From contig SCSG01000004.1 of assembly GCA_004322135.1 (NCBI GenBank), positions 203,599-267,598 on the forward strand: 64,000 nt of DNA. The letters run 5' to 3'. The DNA is from Burkholderiaceae bacterium (lineage in GTDB: Bacteria > Pseudomonadota > Gammaproteobacteria > Burkholderiales > Burkholderiaceae_B). Below the pieces are notes generated by a model that saw only the letters and a list, made by a program, of their open reading frames with translations, did no database searches and was not told the DNA's origin. Shown here one piece after another: positions 18,878 through 28,290 of the stretch. The position numbers and the translations under genes were made by a program. The stretch's first letter is position 1. Each line of letters begins with the position of its first letter.

Positions 18878-20068
18878 CTAGGCGCGAATCTTCGCAATTA
18901 CTTCGTCCAGCCGCGCCAGCATCAGATCGATCTCGGTAGCCGTCACATTCAACGCCGGCATAAAGCGCAACAGATCGGGGCGTGGAGAGTTCAACAACAT
19001 ACCCTCGGGGCTCCAGTCACGCGCAGTGGTGACAATCAGCGCGCCATCGGCACGATCCATCTTCAGGGCACGCAGCAAACCCGCACCGCGCTCACCCTTC
19101 ATGCCCCACTTGGCCGACAAGGCCAGCAACCCGGCCGACAACTGCTCTGCACGTGCGTTGACCGCGGCCAGAAAGCCCGGCGCCGTAATCGCGTCGAACA
19201 CGGCGACACCCACCGCCGTCATCAGCGGATTGCCGTTATACGTACCACCCTGATCGCCATGTTCAAAACAGCAGACTTCCTCGCGCGCGCACAGTGCGGC
19301 CAACGGGATGCCGCCGCCTATTCCCTTGGCCAGCGTCATGATGTCGGGCTTGATGCCTGACTGCTCGTACGCAAACAGCTTGCCCGTGCGGCCCATACCC
19401 GTTTGCACTTCGTCCACGATCAGCAGCAACCCGCGCTCGGCCGTCAGCTTGCGCAGCGCCTGCATGAATTCAGAACTTGCGGGAATCACGCCGCCTTCGC
19501 CCTGCACGGGTTCCAGCATGACGGCTACCGTCTCATCGTCGATAAGCTTGCGGACCGAATCCAGATCATTCAGGTCAGCCTTGGAGAACCCGTTGACCTG
19601 AGGCGCGTAAATAGTGTCCCAGCCCGGCTTGCCCGAGGCCGACATCGTAGCCAGCGTGCGCCCATGAAAACCATGATCGAAAGTGATTATCTTGTAGGCA
19701 CCGTTACGGTTCAGACGCCCCCACTTGCGCGCCAGCTTGATGGCACCTTCATTGGCTTCAGCACCACTATTAGCGAAGAACACGCGGTCGAAACAGGACG
19801 CGCCCGTCAGACGTTTGGCCAGATCGATGGAAGGCTGGTTATAAAACGCGGGGGACGGGTTGATGAGTTGAGTCGCCTGGCGGTTCAACGCCTCGACGAT
19901 AAGCGATGGGGAATGCCCAAGGCAGTTCACTGCCCAACCCTGTATGAAATCCAGATAGCGCTTGCCGTTATGATCTTCCAGCCATGCACCCTGGCCGCGC
20001 ACGAACACCAGATCCGGGCGCGAAGTGATTTCCATTAACGCATTAACGCCCGACCGATCAAATTCCAT
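18878..20068 (-). CDS. argD: class III aminotransferase, acetylornithine aminotransferase type
   Basis: 396-residue PLP enzyme. Features are [20 protein letters not shown] near the start, [16 protein letters not shown], the [16 protein letters not shown] aspartate strand and [12 protein letters not shown] with the PLP lysine. The family makes N-acetylornithine from N-acetylglutamate semialdehyde (arginine synthesis) and often serves succinyl-DAP too. The ATG at 20068 follows AGGAAG. There are no other arg genes beside it. Specificity among acetylornithine, succinylornithine or GABA is an inference, but this form fits ArgD best. Confidence 0.82.
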   Translation of the reverse strand: MEFDRSGVNALMEITSRPDLVFVRGQGAWLEDHNGKRYLDFIQGWAVNCLGHSPSLIVEALNRQATQLINPSPAFYNQPSIDLAKRLTGASCFDRVFFANSGAEANEGAIKLARKWGRLNRNGAYKIITFDHGFHGRTLATMSASGKPGWDTIYAPQVNGFSKADLNDLDSVRKLIDDETVAVMLEPVQGEGGVIPASSEFMQALRKLTAERGLLLIVDEVQTGMGRTGKLFAYEQSGIKPDIMTLAKGIGGGIPLAALCAREEVCCFEHGDQGGTYNGNPLMTAVGVAVFDAITAPGFLAAVNARAEQLSAGLLALSAKWGMKGERGAGLLRALKMDRADGALIVTTARDWSPEGMLLNSPRPDLLRFMPALNVTATEIDLMLARLDEVIAKIRA

Positions 20069-20217
20069 TTCCACTTCCTGTAAGAAAAGAAAAGCGGCAA
20101 CCCACTGTGCCAACGTCGGATTTTAACGCAACGCCACACGCCACCCGGAAAGGCCCATATCAATCGCCATCGACGGCTCGACCCCATTCGCCACCCGCGC
20201 CAGGCAAGGCTTGCGGT

Positions 20218-21390
20218 TCAGCCCGCAAACAATTCGCCCTGCAACGGTTCGTGGCCACCCGACGCCTCAGGTTTGCTGGACAGCCCACCCACACGCACTC
20301 CCAGCAGGCGGATGCGATGATCCAGCGTAATACGCTTGAGGCACTGTCCTGCCGCATGATGAATTGCCTTGCCATCGGCAGTTCCGACGGGCAGGGTCAG
20401 ATCGCGGGTAACCGTTCGAAAGTTTTCGAAACGCAGCTTGACCCCTATGGTGCGGCCAACGCAGCCTTTGCGTTCCAGATCTCCCGCCACCTGTGCACAC
20501 AGGCGCGAGAAAATCTCGGACAGCTTTGCCTTGTCGTGCACGACGTGCAGATCACGCTCAAAGGTGGTTTCCCGGCTGATGGACTTGGGGTCGGAATGAG
20601 TGACCACCGGGCGCGCGTCTATGCCCTGGGCCGTGCGCATGAGCCAGCGTGCGTAGGTCAGACCAAAATGCTCCTGCAGGACATCGGGCTCGGCCGCGGC
20701 GAGATCAGCAACCGTATGGATCCCCAGCGCCTGCAGCTTCACGCCAGCCTTGGGGCCAATGCCGTTGACCTTGCGCACCGCCAGCGGCCAGATGCGGGTT
20801 GGCAGATCATCCATACTCAGCAACGTCAGGCCGTCGGGCTTGTCCAGCTCGGAGCCTATCTTGGACAACAGTTTGTTCGGAGAAATGGCAATCGAGCACG
20901 ACAAGCCTGTCGCCGCTTTCACTGCGCCCTTGATGTGCTGCGCCACGTCCAGACTGGACTCGGGGTGGTCGGTGAGATCGATGTAAATTTCGTCGATGCC
21001 CCGATCTTCGATACACGGCGCTATTTGGGCGACAGCCGCCTTGAACAGGTGCGAATAGTGCCGGTACGCGGCAAAATCCACAGGTAGCAGGACCGCGTCG
21101 GGTGCCAGCCGCGCGGCCTTCATTATTCCCATGGCAGAAAACACACCCAGGGCGCGCGCCTCGTATGTCGAGGTCGTCACGACGCCGCGCCCAACATAAT
21201 CGCGCAGATGCGCATAGGTCCGCGCGCCATCCTTGCCGACAACCGGCTGCGGGACGGCACGGCCACCGATTACGACGGGCAGGCCACGCAGCTCGGGATA
21301 TCGCAGCAACTCCACCGACGCGTAAAACGCGTCCATGTCCAGATGCGCAATCCGCCGCGGGGCGGAGCCGGGAAGATCAATTGAGCTCAT
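20218..21390 (-). CDS. dinB: DNA polymerase IV (Y family)
   Basis: 390 residues. Catalytic acids are visible in IAHLDMDAFYASVE (D18) and in GIDEIYIDLT (D-E pair). The thumb with VNGIGPKAGVKLQALGIHTVADL and the little-finger domain with RTIGVKLRFENFRTVTRDLTLP follow. It performs translesion synthesis past damaged bases and is error-prone. The ATG at 21390 is chosen by family start; the ribosome site is weak. It is somewhat longer than the E. coli enzyme (351) at the C-terminus, and the very end (LQGELFAG) resembles the clamp-binding peptide QLxLF-type tail. Confidence 0.93.
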   Translation of the reverse strand: MSSIDLPGSAPRRIAHLDMDAFYASVELLRYPELRGLPVVIGGRAVPQPVVGKDGARTYAHLRDYVGRGVVTTSTYEARALGVFSAMGIMKAARLAPDAVLLPVDFAAYRHYSHLFKAAVAQIAPCIEDRGIDEIYIDLTDHPESSLDVAQHIKGAVKAATGLSCSIAISPNKLLSKIGSELDKPDGLTLLSMDDLPTRIWPLAVRKVNGIGPKAGVKLQALGIHTVADLAAAEPDVLQEHFGLTYARWLMRTAQGIDARPVVTHSDPKSISRETTFERDLHVVHDKAKLSEIFSRLCAQVAGDLERKGCVGRTIGVKLRFENFRTVTRDLTLPVGTADGKAIHHAAGQCLKRITLDHRIRLLGVRVGGLSSKPEASGGHEPLQGELFAG

Positions 21391-21543
21391 CACCTGAGAG
21401 AAGCACTGGCTTCGCAACGCTACAGGCACCAGTGTAATTCACTGCGGACACCCCGGGCTTGCCAGCATACGCCGGGTCTGGGGAAACCCCTGTGTGGAGA
21501 GCTTCTGAACAAACTGAGCAGCAAGCGGGCGCTGCGGCCTGCT

Positions 21544-22494
21544 TCAACTTCGGCGGCGTACCACTTCGCGGTACTCGGTGGGGCTCATGCCATAGCGCGC
21601 CCGAAAAGAGCGGCTGAAATGTGCAACGCTGTTGAAGCCCCATGAATATGCCACTTCGCTGACACGGCGCGCCGTAACCGCATCGGTGAAATCGTCGCAG
21701 CATTTTTCCAGTCGTCGAAGCAGCACATAGTTGCCCACCGACGTACCTTCATCGGCGAACAAATCGTTCACGTAGCGCGCGGAACAACCCAGCGCCTCAG
21801 CAACCTCGACCGCGGTCACCACACCACGCAGGCGCGTCTCGATGAACGATTTGGCGCGATACAGCAAGGCGGCACGATGCGAGGACCGGCCCACATCAAC
21901 GGACCCGAACTGAGAATTGAGCGACATGGCCACCAGATCGACAGTCTGGTCGGTAAGCCGCTTGCCGATCAACGGATCCAGGCGATTATCGAGCTTTGAA
22001 AGGCTGAACAGAAAATCGGAAGTGACTCTGCCGACCTGTTCCTGGGACGACAGCTTGATGGCCGTGTATTGCTCGAACGGACCCAAACGCTGCCGCAGCA
22101 GGGCACGCGGGATCTGAAAGATGATCTGCGAAAATTCGGTATCGAAATATAGTGAATACGGACGGGTCGAGTCATGAATGGCAAAATCGCCCCGGCGCAA
22201 AACCGCTTCGCGCCCATCCTGAACGACTCGTTCAACACCCGAAAGGACCAGTGAAAGCAAGGCAACATCTTTATCGTCGGGCACGGCGTGGTCGGCGGAA
22301 CAGCTGGCATAATGCCGACTTGCCGCGACACGATGGTACGAGATGGCACCAACCTTGTTGGCCGACACCATGCCGCGAAAACTTGACGGCAGCGTAGTGA
22401 TGACACACGGCACGAAAGTGCGAGATATCGTGTCTTGCCAGTACAAAGACAGATTTCTGTTACGCACACGCGCAGTGGAGTAAATAGACGCCAT
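21544..22494 (-). CDS. AraC-family transcriptional regulator
   Basis: 316 residues: an N-terminal AraC-binding-like sensor region with the cupin-type stretch RRGDFAIHDSTRPYSLYF, and a C-terminal double helix-turn-helix (about 215-310) with SARYVNDLFADEG and SEVAYSWGFNSVAHFSRSFRARYGMSPTEYR. The ATG at 22494 is preferred for the preceding GGGGA; an upstream in-frame ATG has no site. It follows the vanA-vanB-solute-binding-protein genes on the same strand with a 207-base gap, so it may regulate them or a remote operon. The effector is unknown. Confidence 0.87.
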   Translation of the reverse strand: MASIYSTARVRNRNLSLYWQDTISRTFVPCVITTLPSSFRGMVSANKVGAISYHRVAASRHYASCSADHAVPDDKDVALLSLVLSGVERVVQDGREAVLRRGDFAIHDSTRPYSLYFDTEFSQIIFQIPRALLRQRLGPFEQYTAIKLSSQEQVGRVTSDFLFSLSKLDNRLDPLIGKRLTDQTVDLVAMSLNSQFGSVDVGRSSHRAALLYRAKSFIETRLRGVVTAVEVAEALGCSARYVNDLFADEGTSVGNYVLLRRLEKCCDDFTDAVTARRVSEVAYSWGFNSVAHFSRSFRARYGMSPTEYREVVRRRS

Positions 22495-22701
22495 TTTGTC
22501 CCCGTCGAGATTCTGGCCCCGGTCAAAAGTGATTTTCGCCGCCATTAATTATATTGGGGACCGAAAACCCTCTTCGATCCCCGATCTAATCAATGTATAC
22601 CACAAATCCCCTACACGCAAAATGGGGTAACCGGCTGGCCGCCGACCCCGGCCCTCGGACCGAAGCAAGCTGTCATCCAGCCACAAATACCGCCCCCTGC
22701 G

Positions 22702-23856
22702 TTACTTGGTGGGAACTAGCTTGTACGTCCCATTTTCGATCTTGACCATGACGACCCCGCGCTCGTCAAAGCCGGCGTGATCCGTTGGCGTCATATTCAG
22801 TACGCCATTGCCAACCTGCAGATTCTTGGTCTGCTCTAGCGCATCACGTACCGCGGACCGGAATGCCTCCGTGCCAGGCTTCGCAGTTTTAAGCGCAATG
22901 GGAATAGCGTGCTCCAGCAGCCTGCCGGCATCCCACATGTGAGTACCGAAGGGCGACACCGTCCCCTTACCGTATTTATCCTCGTAGTGCTTGATGTAGT
23001 CCAGCGCAATGGCCTTGGCCGGATGGCTGTCCGGCAACTGGGTTGCAACCAGCACCGGCCCCACCGCCAGCAGTGTGCCCTCACAGTCTTTCCCGCAAAC
23101 CCTCAGGAAGTCCTGGTTGGCGATACCTTGAGTCTGATAGATCTTGCCCTTGAAGCCACGCCTGACGAGCTCGGTCTGAGGCAGCGCCCCCGGGGTCCCC
23201 GAAGCGCCGATAAACACGGCGTCGGGATTGGCCGCCATGACCTTCAGCACGATGGCCGTCGCGGATGTATCGGTGCGGGCATAGCGCTCGTTGGCTACTA
23301 CGGTAATACCGTGTTTCGGAGCGATCTGACGCAGCTCATCCAGCCAGCTGTCACCATAGCCGTCGGCAAAGCCGATGTATGCCACCTTCTTGACGCCGTT
23401 GGCCGCCATATTTTTCACGGTGGCCGTCATCAGCAGCGAATCGTTCTGCACCGTCTTGAACATCCAGTGCCGATTCGCATCCATGGGTGACACCAGCCGC
23501 TTGGACGCCGCCATACTGACGGTCGGCACATGAGCGGGCCCAATAACGTCGAGCATGGCCAGCGTATTGACGGTTATCGACGAGCCGATAATTGCGTCAA
23601 CGTGGTCTTCGTTAATCAACTTGTGCGCATTCTTAACGGCGGCTGTCGTATCCGACGCATCATCGTAGATAATGTACTGAACATCCTGCCCGCCTATCTT
23701 GGTGGGCAGAAGGTGCGCCGTATTGCGCTCGGGGATTCCAAGCGACGCAGCCGGCCCCGTTGCGGAAAGCGTAACGCCGATCTTGACTTGCGCATACACC
23801 GCAGTCGTCATCAAGATACTCGCAAAAACAGCGGTCAAGCGAAATAAAGTACGCAA
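22702..23856 (-). CDS. LivK-type solute-binding protein of the van operon
   Basis: 384 residues with a signal peptide (MRTLFRLTAVFASILMTTAVYA), so periplasmic. It is a branched-chain amino acid/aromatic acid binding-protein fold, starting QVKIGVTLSATGPAASLGIPE. The start codon is TTG, preceded by GAGGAG at six bases; the next ATG would cut into the signal peptide. It lies 84 bases after vanB on the same strand. No permease genes are adjacent. Close similarity with 6916-8064 suggests a recent duplication together with its Rieske partner. Probable ligand: vanillate or a related methoxybenzoate. Confidence 0.85.
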   Translation of the reverse strand: MRTLFRLTAVFASILMTTAVYAQVKIGVTLSATGPAASLGIPERNTAHLLPTKIGGQDVQYIIYDDASDTTAAVKNAHKLINEDHVDAIIGSSITVNTLAMLDVIGPAHVPTVSMAASKRLVSPMDANRHWMFKTVQNDSLLMTATVKNMAANGVKKVAYIGFADGYGDSWLDELRQIAPKHGITVVANERYARTDTSATAIVLKVMAANPDAVFIGASGTPGALPQTELVRRGFKGKIYQTQGIANQDFLRVCGKDCEGTLLAVGPVLVATQLPDSHPAKAIALDYIKHYEDKYGKGTVSPFGTHMWDAGRLLEHAIPIALKTAKPGTEAFRSAVRDALEQTKNLQVGNGVLNMTPTDHAGFDERGVVMVKIENGTYKLVPTK

Positions 23857-23940
23857 TGTAGTCTCCTCGATTTATTGACTTTATTTATTGAACATTTAAA
23901 ACCACTTCATTGACTTGCGAAAGCCCGTCACATAGGCAGC

Positions 23941-24906
23941 TCACAGGTCCAGACACAAAACCGGATCGATTGATCGCGACACACAAACCATCATCGACTT
24001 GCCCTCTGCACGTTCCTGCGAGGACAACACATAATCAAAATGCTCGGGAGTGCCGGCACATACACCCGTCTCGCAAGTCCGGCAGGTTCCTTCGCGACAG
24101 GAAAACGGAATGCTGAAGCCGTTTTCCTCAAGCACTTCCAGAATGCTCTTGTCGGGCGGCACAGTAAAAGAAACACCGCTGCGTTGCAGCTGAATTTCAA
24201 ACGACCCGGCTTCGGGCTGCGGCTCTGTCGACTCGGGTGGAGAAAACCACTCGAAGTGCGCAACATCGGGGCAGCCCGCCACGGCAGTCTGCACCGATTC
24301 CATCAATGCCTGCGGCCCGCAACAATATATCTGCTCTCCGGCGCCCAGTCCATCGACAAGTTCACCAACCTGCAAATAGCCGCCCTGCTCATCATCAAAG
24401 TGCCAATGCACACGCTCGCCGCCGAACGAGCATATCTCTTCGTACAGCGCTGCACGTTGCCGATTGCGCGCCGCATACGCCAGGTGCCACTTGCGCCCAT
24501 TGGCTTCGCACCAGCGAATCATGGACACAATGGGCGTTATGCCTATGCCGCCCGCAATGAAAAAATAGCTTTGCGCTGCCGGATCCAGGCGAAAATTATT
24601 GAGCGGCGGGCTGATCTGCAGCTGCGCGCCCTCCGCCAGCTTCTGGTGCACGTAGACAGACCCGCCCCGGCTATCCGCAGCCCGGCCCACGCCGACGACA
24701 TAACGATCCGTCTCACGGCTGTCGTTCAAAAGCGAATATTGCCGAACCAACCCGTTGGGCAGCGCCATGTCTATGTGCGCTCCCGGCTCGAACCGCGGCA
24801 ACGCGCCGCCATTCGGGTCCCGCAACTCCAGCACAATCACATCCTTGGCTTCCGCCATATAACTGGCGACTTTCACCGTCAGCTTTTCTGTTGGTGCCAT
24901 ACTCAT
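23941..24906 (-). CDS. vanB: vanillate O-demethylase reductase subunit type (FNR plus [2Fe-2S])
   Basis: 321 residues. A flavin domain with RQYSLLND comes first, then an NAD domain with GGIGITPIVSMI and the YCCGP motif, and a C-terminal plant-type ferredoxin with CREGTCRTC...MMVC cysteines. It passes electrons from NADH to a Rieske oxygenase. The ATG at 24906 follows GGAG at 9 bases. It is directly downstream of the VanA-type oxygenase (59-base gap) in one operon. It is the only reductase of this kind in the window, so it may also serve the orphan oxygenase at 3833-4924. Confidence 0.9.
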   Translation of the reverse strand: MSMAPTEKLTVKVASYMAEAKDVIVLELRDPNGGALPRFEPGAHIDMALPNGLVRQYSLLNDSRETDRYVVGVGRAADSRGGSVYVHQKLAEGAQLQISPPLNNFRLDPAAQSYFFIAGGIGITPIVSMIRWCEANGRKWHLAYAARNRQRAALYEEICSFGGERVHWHFDDEQGGYLQVGELVDGLGAGEQIYCCGPQALMESVQTAVAGCPDVAHFEWFSPPESTEPQPEAGSFEIQLQRSGVSFTVPPDKSILEVLEENGFSIPFSCREGTCRTCETGVCAGTPEHFDYVLSSQERAEGKSMMVCVSRSIDPVLCLDL

Positions 24907-24965
24907 TACCACTATCTCCGTGTCGCGCCCCGCGACCACCGTCGCGCGGCACGACATTCATTCTT

Positions 24966-26054
24966 TTATGCAAACGTCGCCGAAGGCTTGCTGCGCTGAA
25001 CCTGCTGTACCTGCTGAGCCGGCTGTTGCTGCTGCTCTTTCGCGATCAACTTGTCCATCAACCACCGGAAATGGGACAAGCATCCGTCGGCGGCAATCGC
25101 CAGCAACTTGAAGCTTGGATCTTCATCCAGCATTGTCTGCTGACGCTCGATGATGGCCTTGTCTTCCAAAAAGCCTTCGATCAGGCTGTCATGCAAAGAC
25201 AACGTCACGTTGTAGTCATCAACGTCAAAGCCGTGCAGATAACTGAAAAAGAAATGCGTGGACCTTTCGGTTTCGGGCGTTATGAACTGACAGTTGTGAT
25301 ATACCTTGGCCCCTTCCTTATTGCCTTTTTCAGCACCGGATCCCGCAGGGGCAAACCCGCTTTCCAGAAAGAATATCCCGGGCACCTGCATGTGGCCTAT
25401 GTTCCAGCGATCCACGTTGTTGTCGTTGTCAATGACTTTACGGTGAAACGGAGGTGGCGCGCTATCCATGCTCCAGCGTGTGACCCTGAACCCATCGTCC
25501 AGGCGCTCGACCGAGGCGGGTTTGGTCTTGTAGGCATATTCTTCCGAGCCGCCCAGCGTATGGGTATGCACCCATGCCAAGTGCGCAAAGTCGCTCAAAT
25601 TATCGACAATGAGCATGTAGTTCGAGTCGTAATGGATGTAGTCCGGTTGGCCGCGCCAGCCCGGATCAGTCAGGTACGGGAAGTCCAGAATGGTCGATTC
25701 ATCGGCCAGGGCCGGATCACCCATCCAGATCCACACCAGATGCTGACGCTCGACGACGGGATAGCTTCGAACGCCAAGTTTGGGCGGAATCATTTCCTGG
25801 CCGGGGATTTCAATGCACTTGCCAGCAGCGTTGAATTTCAGCCCATGGTACATGCAGCGCAGGTCATCGCCCTCGCGGCGACCTTGCGACAATGCTGCAC
25901 CACGGTGACAACAGCGATCTTCCAGCGCAATGATCTTGCCACTGGCTCCGCGGAAAAACAGGATGGGATCGTTCAGCAGCTTGCGGGACAAGAGCTTGCC
26001 ATCGATCAGCTCGTAATCCCAGGCAGCCATGTACCAGCAGTTTCTCAAAAACAT
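24966..26054 (-). CDS. vanA: Rieske oxygenase, vanillate O-demethylase oxygenase type
   Basis: 362 residues. Rieske ligands are C48, H50, C67 and H70; the mononuclear iron site is in DFAHLAWVH (H158, H163). It removes the methoxyl methyl group of vanillate-like acids, giving protocatechuate and formaldehyde. The start is taken as the second ATG (26054), since AGGAG directly abuts the first ATG and is six bases from the second. A Gln-rich tail (QQQQPAQQVQQVQ) near the C-terminus is unusual. vanB follows; a VanR-like gene, ligBA and formaldehyde dehydrogenase are nearby, all supporting vanillate. The exact substrate among methoxybenzoates is unproven. Confidence 0.82.
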   Translation of the reverse strand: MFLRNCWYMAAWDYELIDGKLLSRKLLNDPILFFRGASGKIIALEDRCCHRGAALSQGRREGDDLRCMYHGLKFNAAGKCIEIPGQEMIPPKLGVRSYPVVERQHLVWIWMGDPALADESTILDFPYLTDPGWRGQPDYIHYDSNYMLIVDNLSDFAHLAWVHTHTLGGSEEYAYKTKPASVERLDDGFRVTRWSMDSAPPPFHRKVIDNDNNVDRWNIGHMQVPGIFFLESGFAPAGSGAEKGNKEGAKVYHNCQFITPETERSTHFFFSYLHGFDVDDYNVTLSLHDSLIEGFLEDKAIIERQQTMLDEDPSFKLLAIAADGCLSHFRWLMDKLIAKEQQQQPAQQVQQVQRSKPSATFA

Positions 26055-26449
26055 TTTCATCTCCTAAAAAGCACCACTGTCCCGGCAGGCCGGCAAGCCC
26101 GCAACAACGGCCAAACCCGGAACGCGATCGTGGTTTTCTATGGTCACGCCATCGTGCAAAATCGGCCCCTGACCGGCGTGGCATCTATATGAAGAAGTAT
26201 AGGGTGGGCCCGCGCAAAAAACACAGGTAGACAGGGGCCCGGAGAAGTTCGAGAACCCAGGGCTCGATCCAGGAAATATTATTCTGGCGAATGCCAAAAA
26301 TTAGAGAATGCCTTTATTTATCAATCTGTTAAACAGATAATAAACCCCATCTGCCACCCACGCGGATTTCGCGACCGGGTCGATTGCGCCCCTGGCGATC
26401 AACTTTTCGTTCCGTGGCGGTCAACAAATAAAATCGGGCGCCAAACGAA
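26055..26449. other. 395-base intergenic region upstream of vanA
   Basis: No convincing gene. It must contain the vanA promoter (a TATACT hexamer lies near 26195-26200 on the minus strand) and the 3' end of the GntR transcript. A palindrome at 26324-26338 and a GATCCA half-site near 26266 are the only structures noted. Confidence 0.5.
26324..26338. promoter_or_regulatory. Palindrome between GntR gene and vanA
   Basis: ATCTGTT-A-AACAGAT has perfect seven-base arms around one base in an AT-rich stretch. It is too tight for a good hairpin, so it is more likely a protein site than a terminator. It lies about 270 bases upstream of vanA. Confidence 0.3.
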
Positions 26450-27154
26450 CTATGCGGCCTCTGCGCGCAACGCCATGATCGCCCCCACCGCAGGATTGGC
26501 TGTCTGGCTTTTTTCCTGAGTGTAGGCATGTTCGCGGAACAGGAATTCGGCCCGGTCGCCCTGCCCCGCCTCGATGGCCTCGACAATGTTGTGATGCTGC
26601 CCGTGCGCGTAAAAGAGGAAATCAAACATCTTTTCCTTGCTGGACTGGGAAAACGCAATACTTTTGGGCGCCGTGAAGGGCACCACATTGCAGCGATCGG
26701 TCAGGCTTTCAAGCAGTGGTATCTGGGCCGCCTGTACGATCAGTGAATGGAACCGCGCATTCATCTCCGCGTAGTGCAATTCATCTTCTTCCCGCAACGC
26801 GTGATCGGCAAGAATGGCATCACCCTCGTACAGGCACGCCTTCAAGGCAGCAAGCAATGCCGGCGACGCGCCACGATCCGCCACTGTACGCGCCGCGACC
26901 CCCTCCAGAACGGACCGGATACGCAGGGCGTCCAGACTATGCTGAAGTGTGAAAGCGCGCACCGAATAACCACGCTTGCCCGCCGGAACCAGCAAGCCTT
27001 CCTGGGCCAAGGCAGGCAACGCCTGGCGCACAGGCGTGCGCGAAACACCAAGGCGCGCAGCCAGTTCGGCCTCGGGCATGCGTTCGCCCGACACGAACTC
27101 GCCCCGCAAGATCATTTCACGAAGACGCACGATAACGGAAGGGGACTGTGCCAT
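26450..27154 (-). CDS. vanR: GntR-family (FCD domain) regulator, VanR-like
   Basis: About 234 residues. The N-terminal winged helix (VIVRLREMILRGEFVSGERMPEAELAARLGVSRTPVRQAL) is of the FadR/VanR subgroup, followed by an FCD domain that uses metal-binding histidines (ARFHSLIV; HGQHHNIVEAI). The start at 27154 (MAQSPS) or 27163 is uncertain because no good ribosome site is seen. It is divergent from ligBA-fdhA and upstream of vanAB on the same strand. The gap to ligB contains GGATCCA motifs like the known Caulobacter VanR operator. The likely role is a vanillate-responsive repressor of one or both operons. Confidence 0.75.
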   Translation of the reverse strand: MAQSPSVIVRLREMILRGEFVSGERMPEAELAARLGVSRTPVRQALPALAQEGLLVPAGKRGYSVRAFTLQHSLDALRIRSVLEGVAARTVADRGASPALLAALKACLYEGDAILADHALREEDELHYAEMNARFHSLIVQAAQIPLLESLTDRCNVVPFTAPKSIAFSQSSKEKMFDFLFYAHGQHHNIVEAIEAGQGDRAEFLFREHAYTQEKSQTANPAVGAIMALRAEAA

Positions 27155-27241
27155 GGAAAACATCCGACAGGAAAATTGCAGGACAGCAAGGACCGCCTGT
27201 AACCACGACCTTGCGCCATATTTTTCATCATAGCAAAAAGT

Positions 27242-27309
27242 ATCCAAAAATGGATCCAAATAGAGTATATTTTGCCCAATAGGTGTGGTATTGACCGTTA
27301 TGGGATCCA
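27242..27309. promoter_or_regulatory. VanR-like operators upstream of ligB
   Basis: ATCCA-AAAA-TGGAT (27242-27255) overlaps AATGGATCCAAA (27249-27260), and a second copy, TGGGATCCAAAA, starts at 27301. The TGGATCCA core matches the Caulobacter VanR operator as I recall it (ATTGGATCCAAT). The two sites sit 40-50 bases apart between the GntR gene and ligB. Confidence 0.6.
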
Positions 27310-27394
27310 AAATTCCAATAAACCGCATAATCCGGCCAAACCATGCCGACCAAGCAAACCGCCCGGCGGTTACTCGAAACCCACAGGACTCATC

Positions 27395-28279
27395 ATGGCA
27401 AGAATCATCGGCAGCATCGGCACCTCACACGTGCCCACCATCGGCGTCGCATACGACAAGGGCCGCCAGAACGACCCGGCCTGGGCTCCGCTGTTCAACG
27501 GCTACAAGCCGGTAGCGGCCTGGCTGGCCGAGAAAAAGCCGGACGCCATGGTCATTATCTACAACGACCACGCCACCACGTTCTTCTTCGACATGTACCC
27601 CACGTTCGCACTGGGCGTAGGCAAACGCTTTCCCATTGCCGACGAAGGCGCGGGCCTGCGCAAGCTCCCCGCCATAAAGGGCAACGTCGATCTACAGTGT
27701 CATATCGCCGAATCGCTGGTCAACGACGAATTCGACTTGACCATCTTTCAGGAAAAGCCCATCGACCATGGCTGTGCCTCGCCGCTGCCGCTGTTGTGGC
27801 CGCATGAACCCGACTGGCCGGGCGCCGTCGTGCCGGTGGCTGTCAACGTGCTGCAATACCCGTTGCCTACGCCACGCCGCTGCTACAAACTTGGCCAGGC
27901 CCTGCGCCGCGCCATCGAATCGTATCCGGAAGATCTCAAGGTCGTCATCGTCGGCACGGGCGGCCTGTCTCACCAGATCCATGGCGAACGCACCGGCTTT
28001 AACAACGAAGAGTGGGACCACGAATTCCTGCGTCTGCTGCAATTCGAACCCGAAAAGCTCACCGAAATGACACACGCCGACTTCGTTCGCCTGGGCGGCG
28101 CCGAAAGTGTCGAACAAATCATGTGGCTGGCCATGCGGGGCGCCATGCCAAAGCATATTCGCAAACTGCATCAAAACTATTACCTGGCCACCACTACGGC
28201 CATGACTGTGGCTCTCTTCGAAGAGGGTGAAGAACCCACCACGCAAGCAGCCAGCCACAAGGCTACCGCCACCGCCTAA
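27395..28279 (+). CDS. ligB: protocatechuate 4,5-dioxygenase beta (catalytic) subunit
   Basis: 294 residues, a class III extradiol dioxygenase. Iron ligands H12 (GTSHVP) and H59 (YNDHAT) and the active-site base H193 (GTGGLSHQIHG) align with LigB, as do DHGC and the end region SVEQIMWLAMRGAMP. It opens protocatechuate between C4 and C5 to 4-carboxy-2-hydroxymuconate semialdehyde; LigAB enzymes can also act on gallate. AGGA precedes the ATG at 27395. ligA follows by 11 bases, in reverse of the Sphingobium gene order. An isolated gallate dioxygenase is less likely because of the separate alpha subunit. Confidence 0.93.
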   Translation: MARIIGSIGTSHVPTIGVAYDKGRQNDPAWAPLFNGYKPVAAWLAEKKPDAMVIIYNDHATTFFFDMYPTFALGVGKRFPIADEGAGLRKLPAIKGNVDLQCHIAESLVNDEFDLTIFQEKPIDHGCASPLPLLWPHEPDWPGAVVPVAVNVLQYPLPTPRRCYKLGQALRRAIESYPEDLKVVIVGTGGLSHQIHGERTGFNNEEWDHEFLRLLQFEPEKLTEMTHADFVRLGGAESVEQIMWLAMRGAMPKHIRKLHQNYYLATTTAMTVALFEEGEEPTTQAASHKATATA

Positions 28280-28290
28280 GGAGACCGGCT

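Noticed and set aside
20107..21087. 326-codon plus-strand frame
   Set aside because: Antisense to dinB, whose catalytic motifs are all present on the minus strand.
24891..26192. 433-codon plus-strand frame
   Set aside because: Antisense to the vanA gene, which has complete Rieske and iron motifs.
26064..26297. 78-codon minus-strand frame between vanA and the GntR gene
   Set aside because: No ribosome site, unusual composition and no recognisable features; it overlaps the vanA promoter region.
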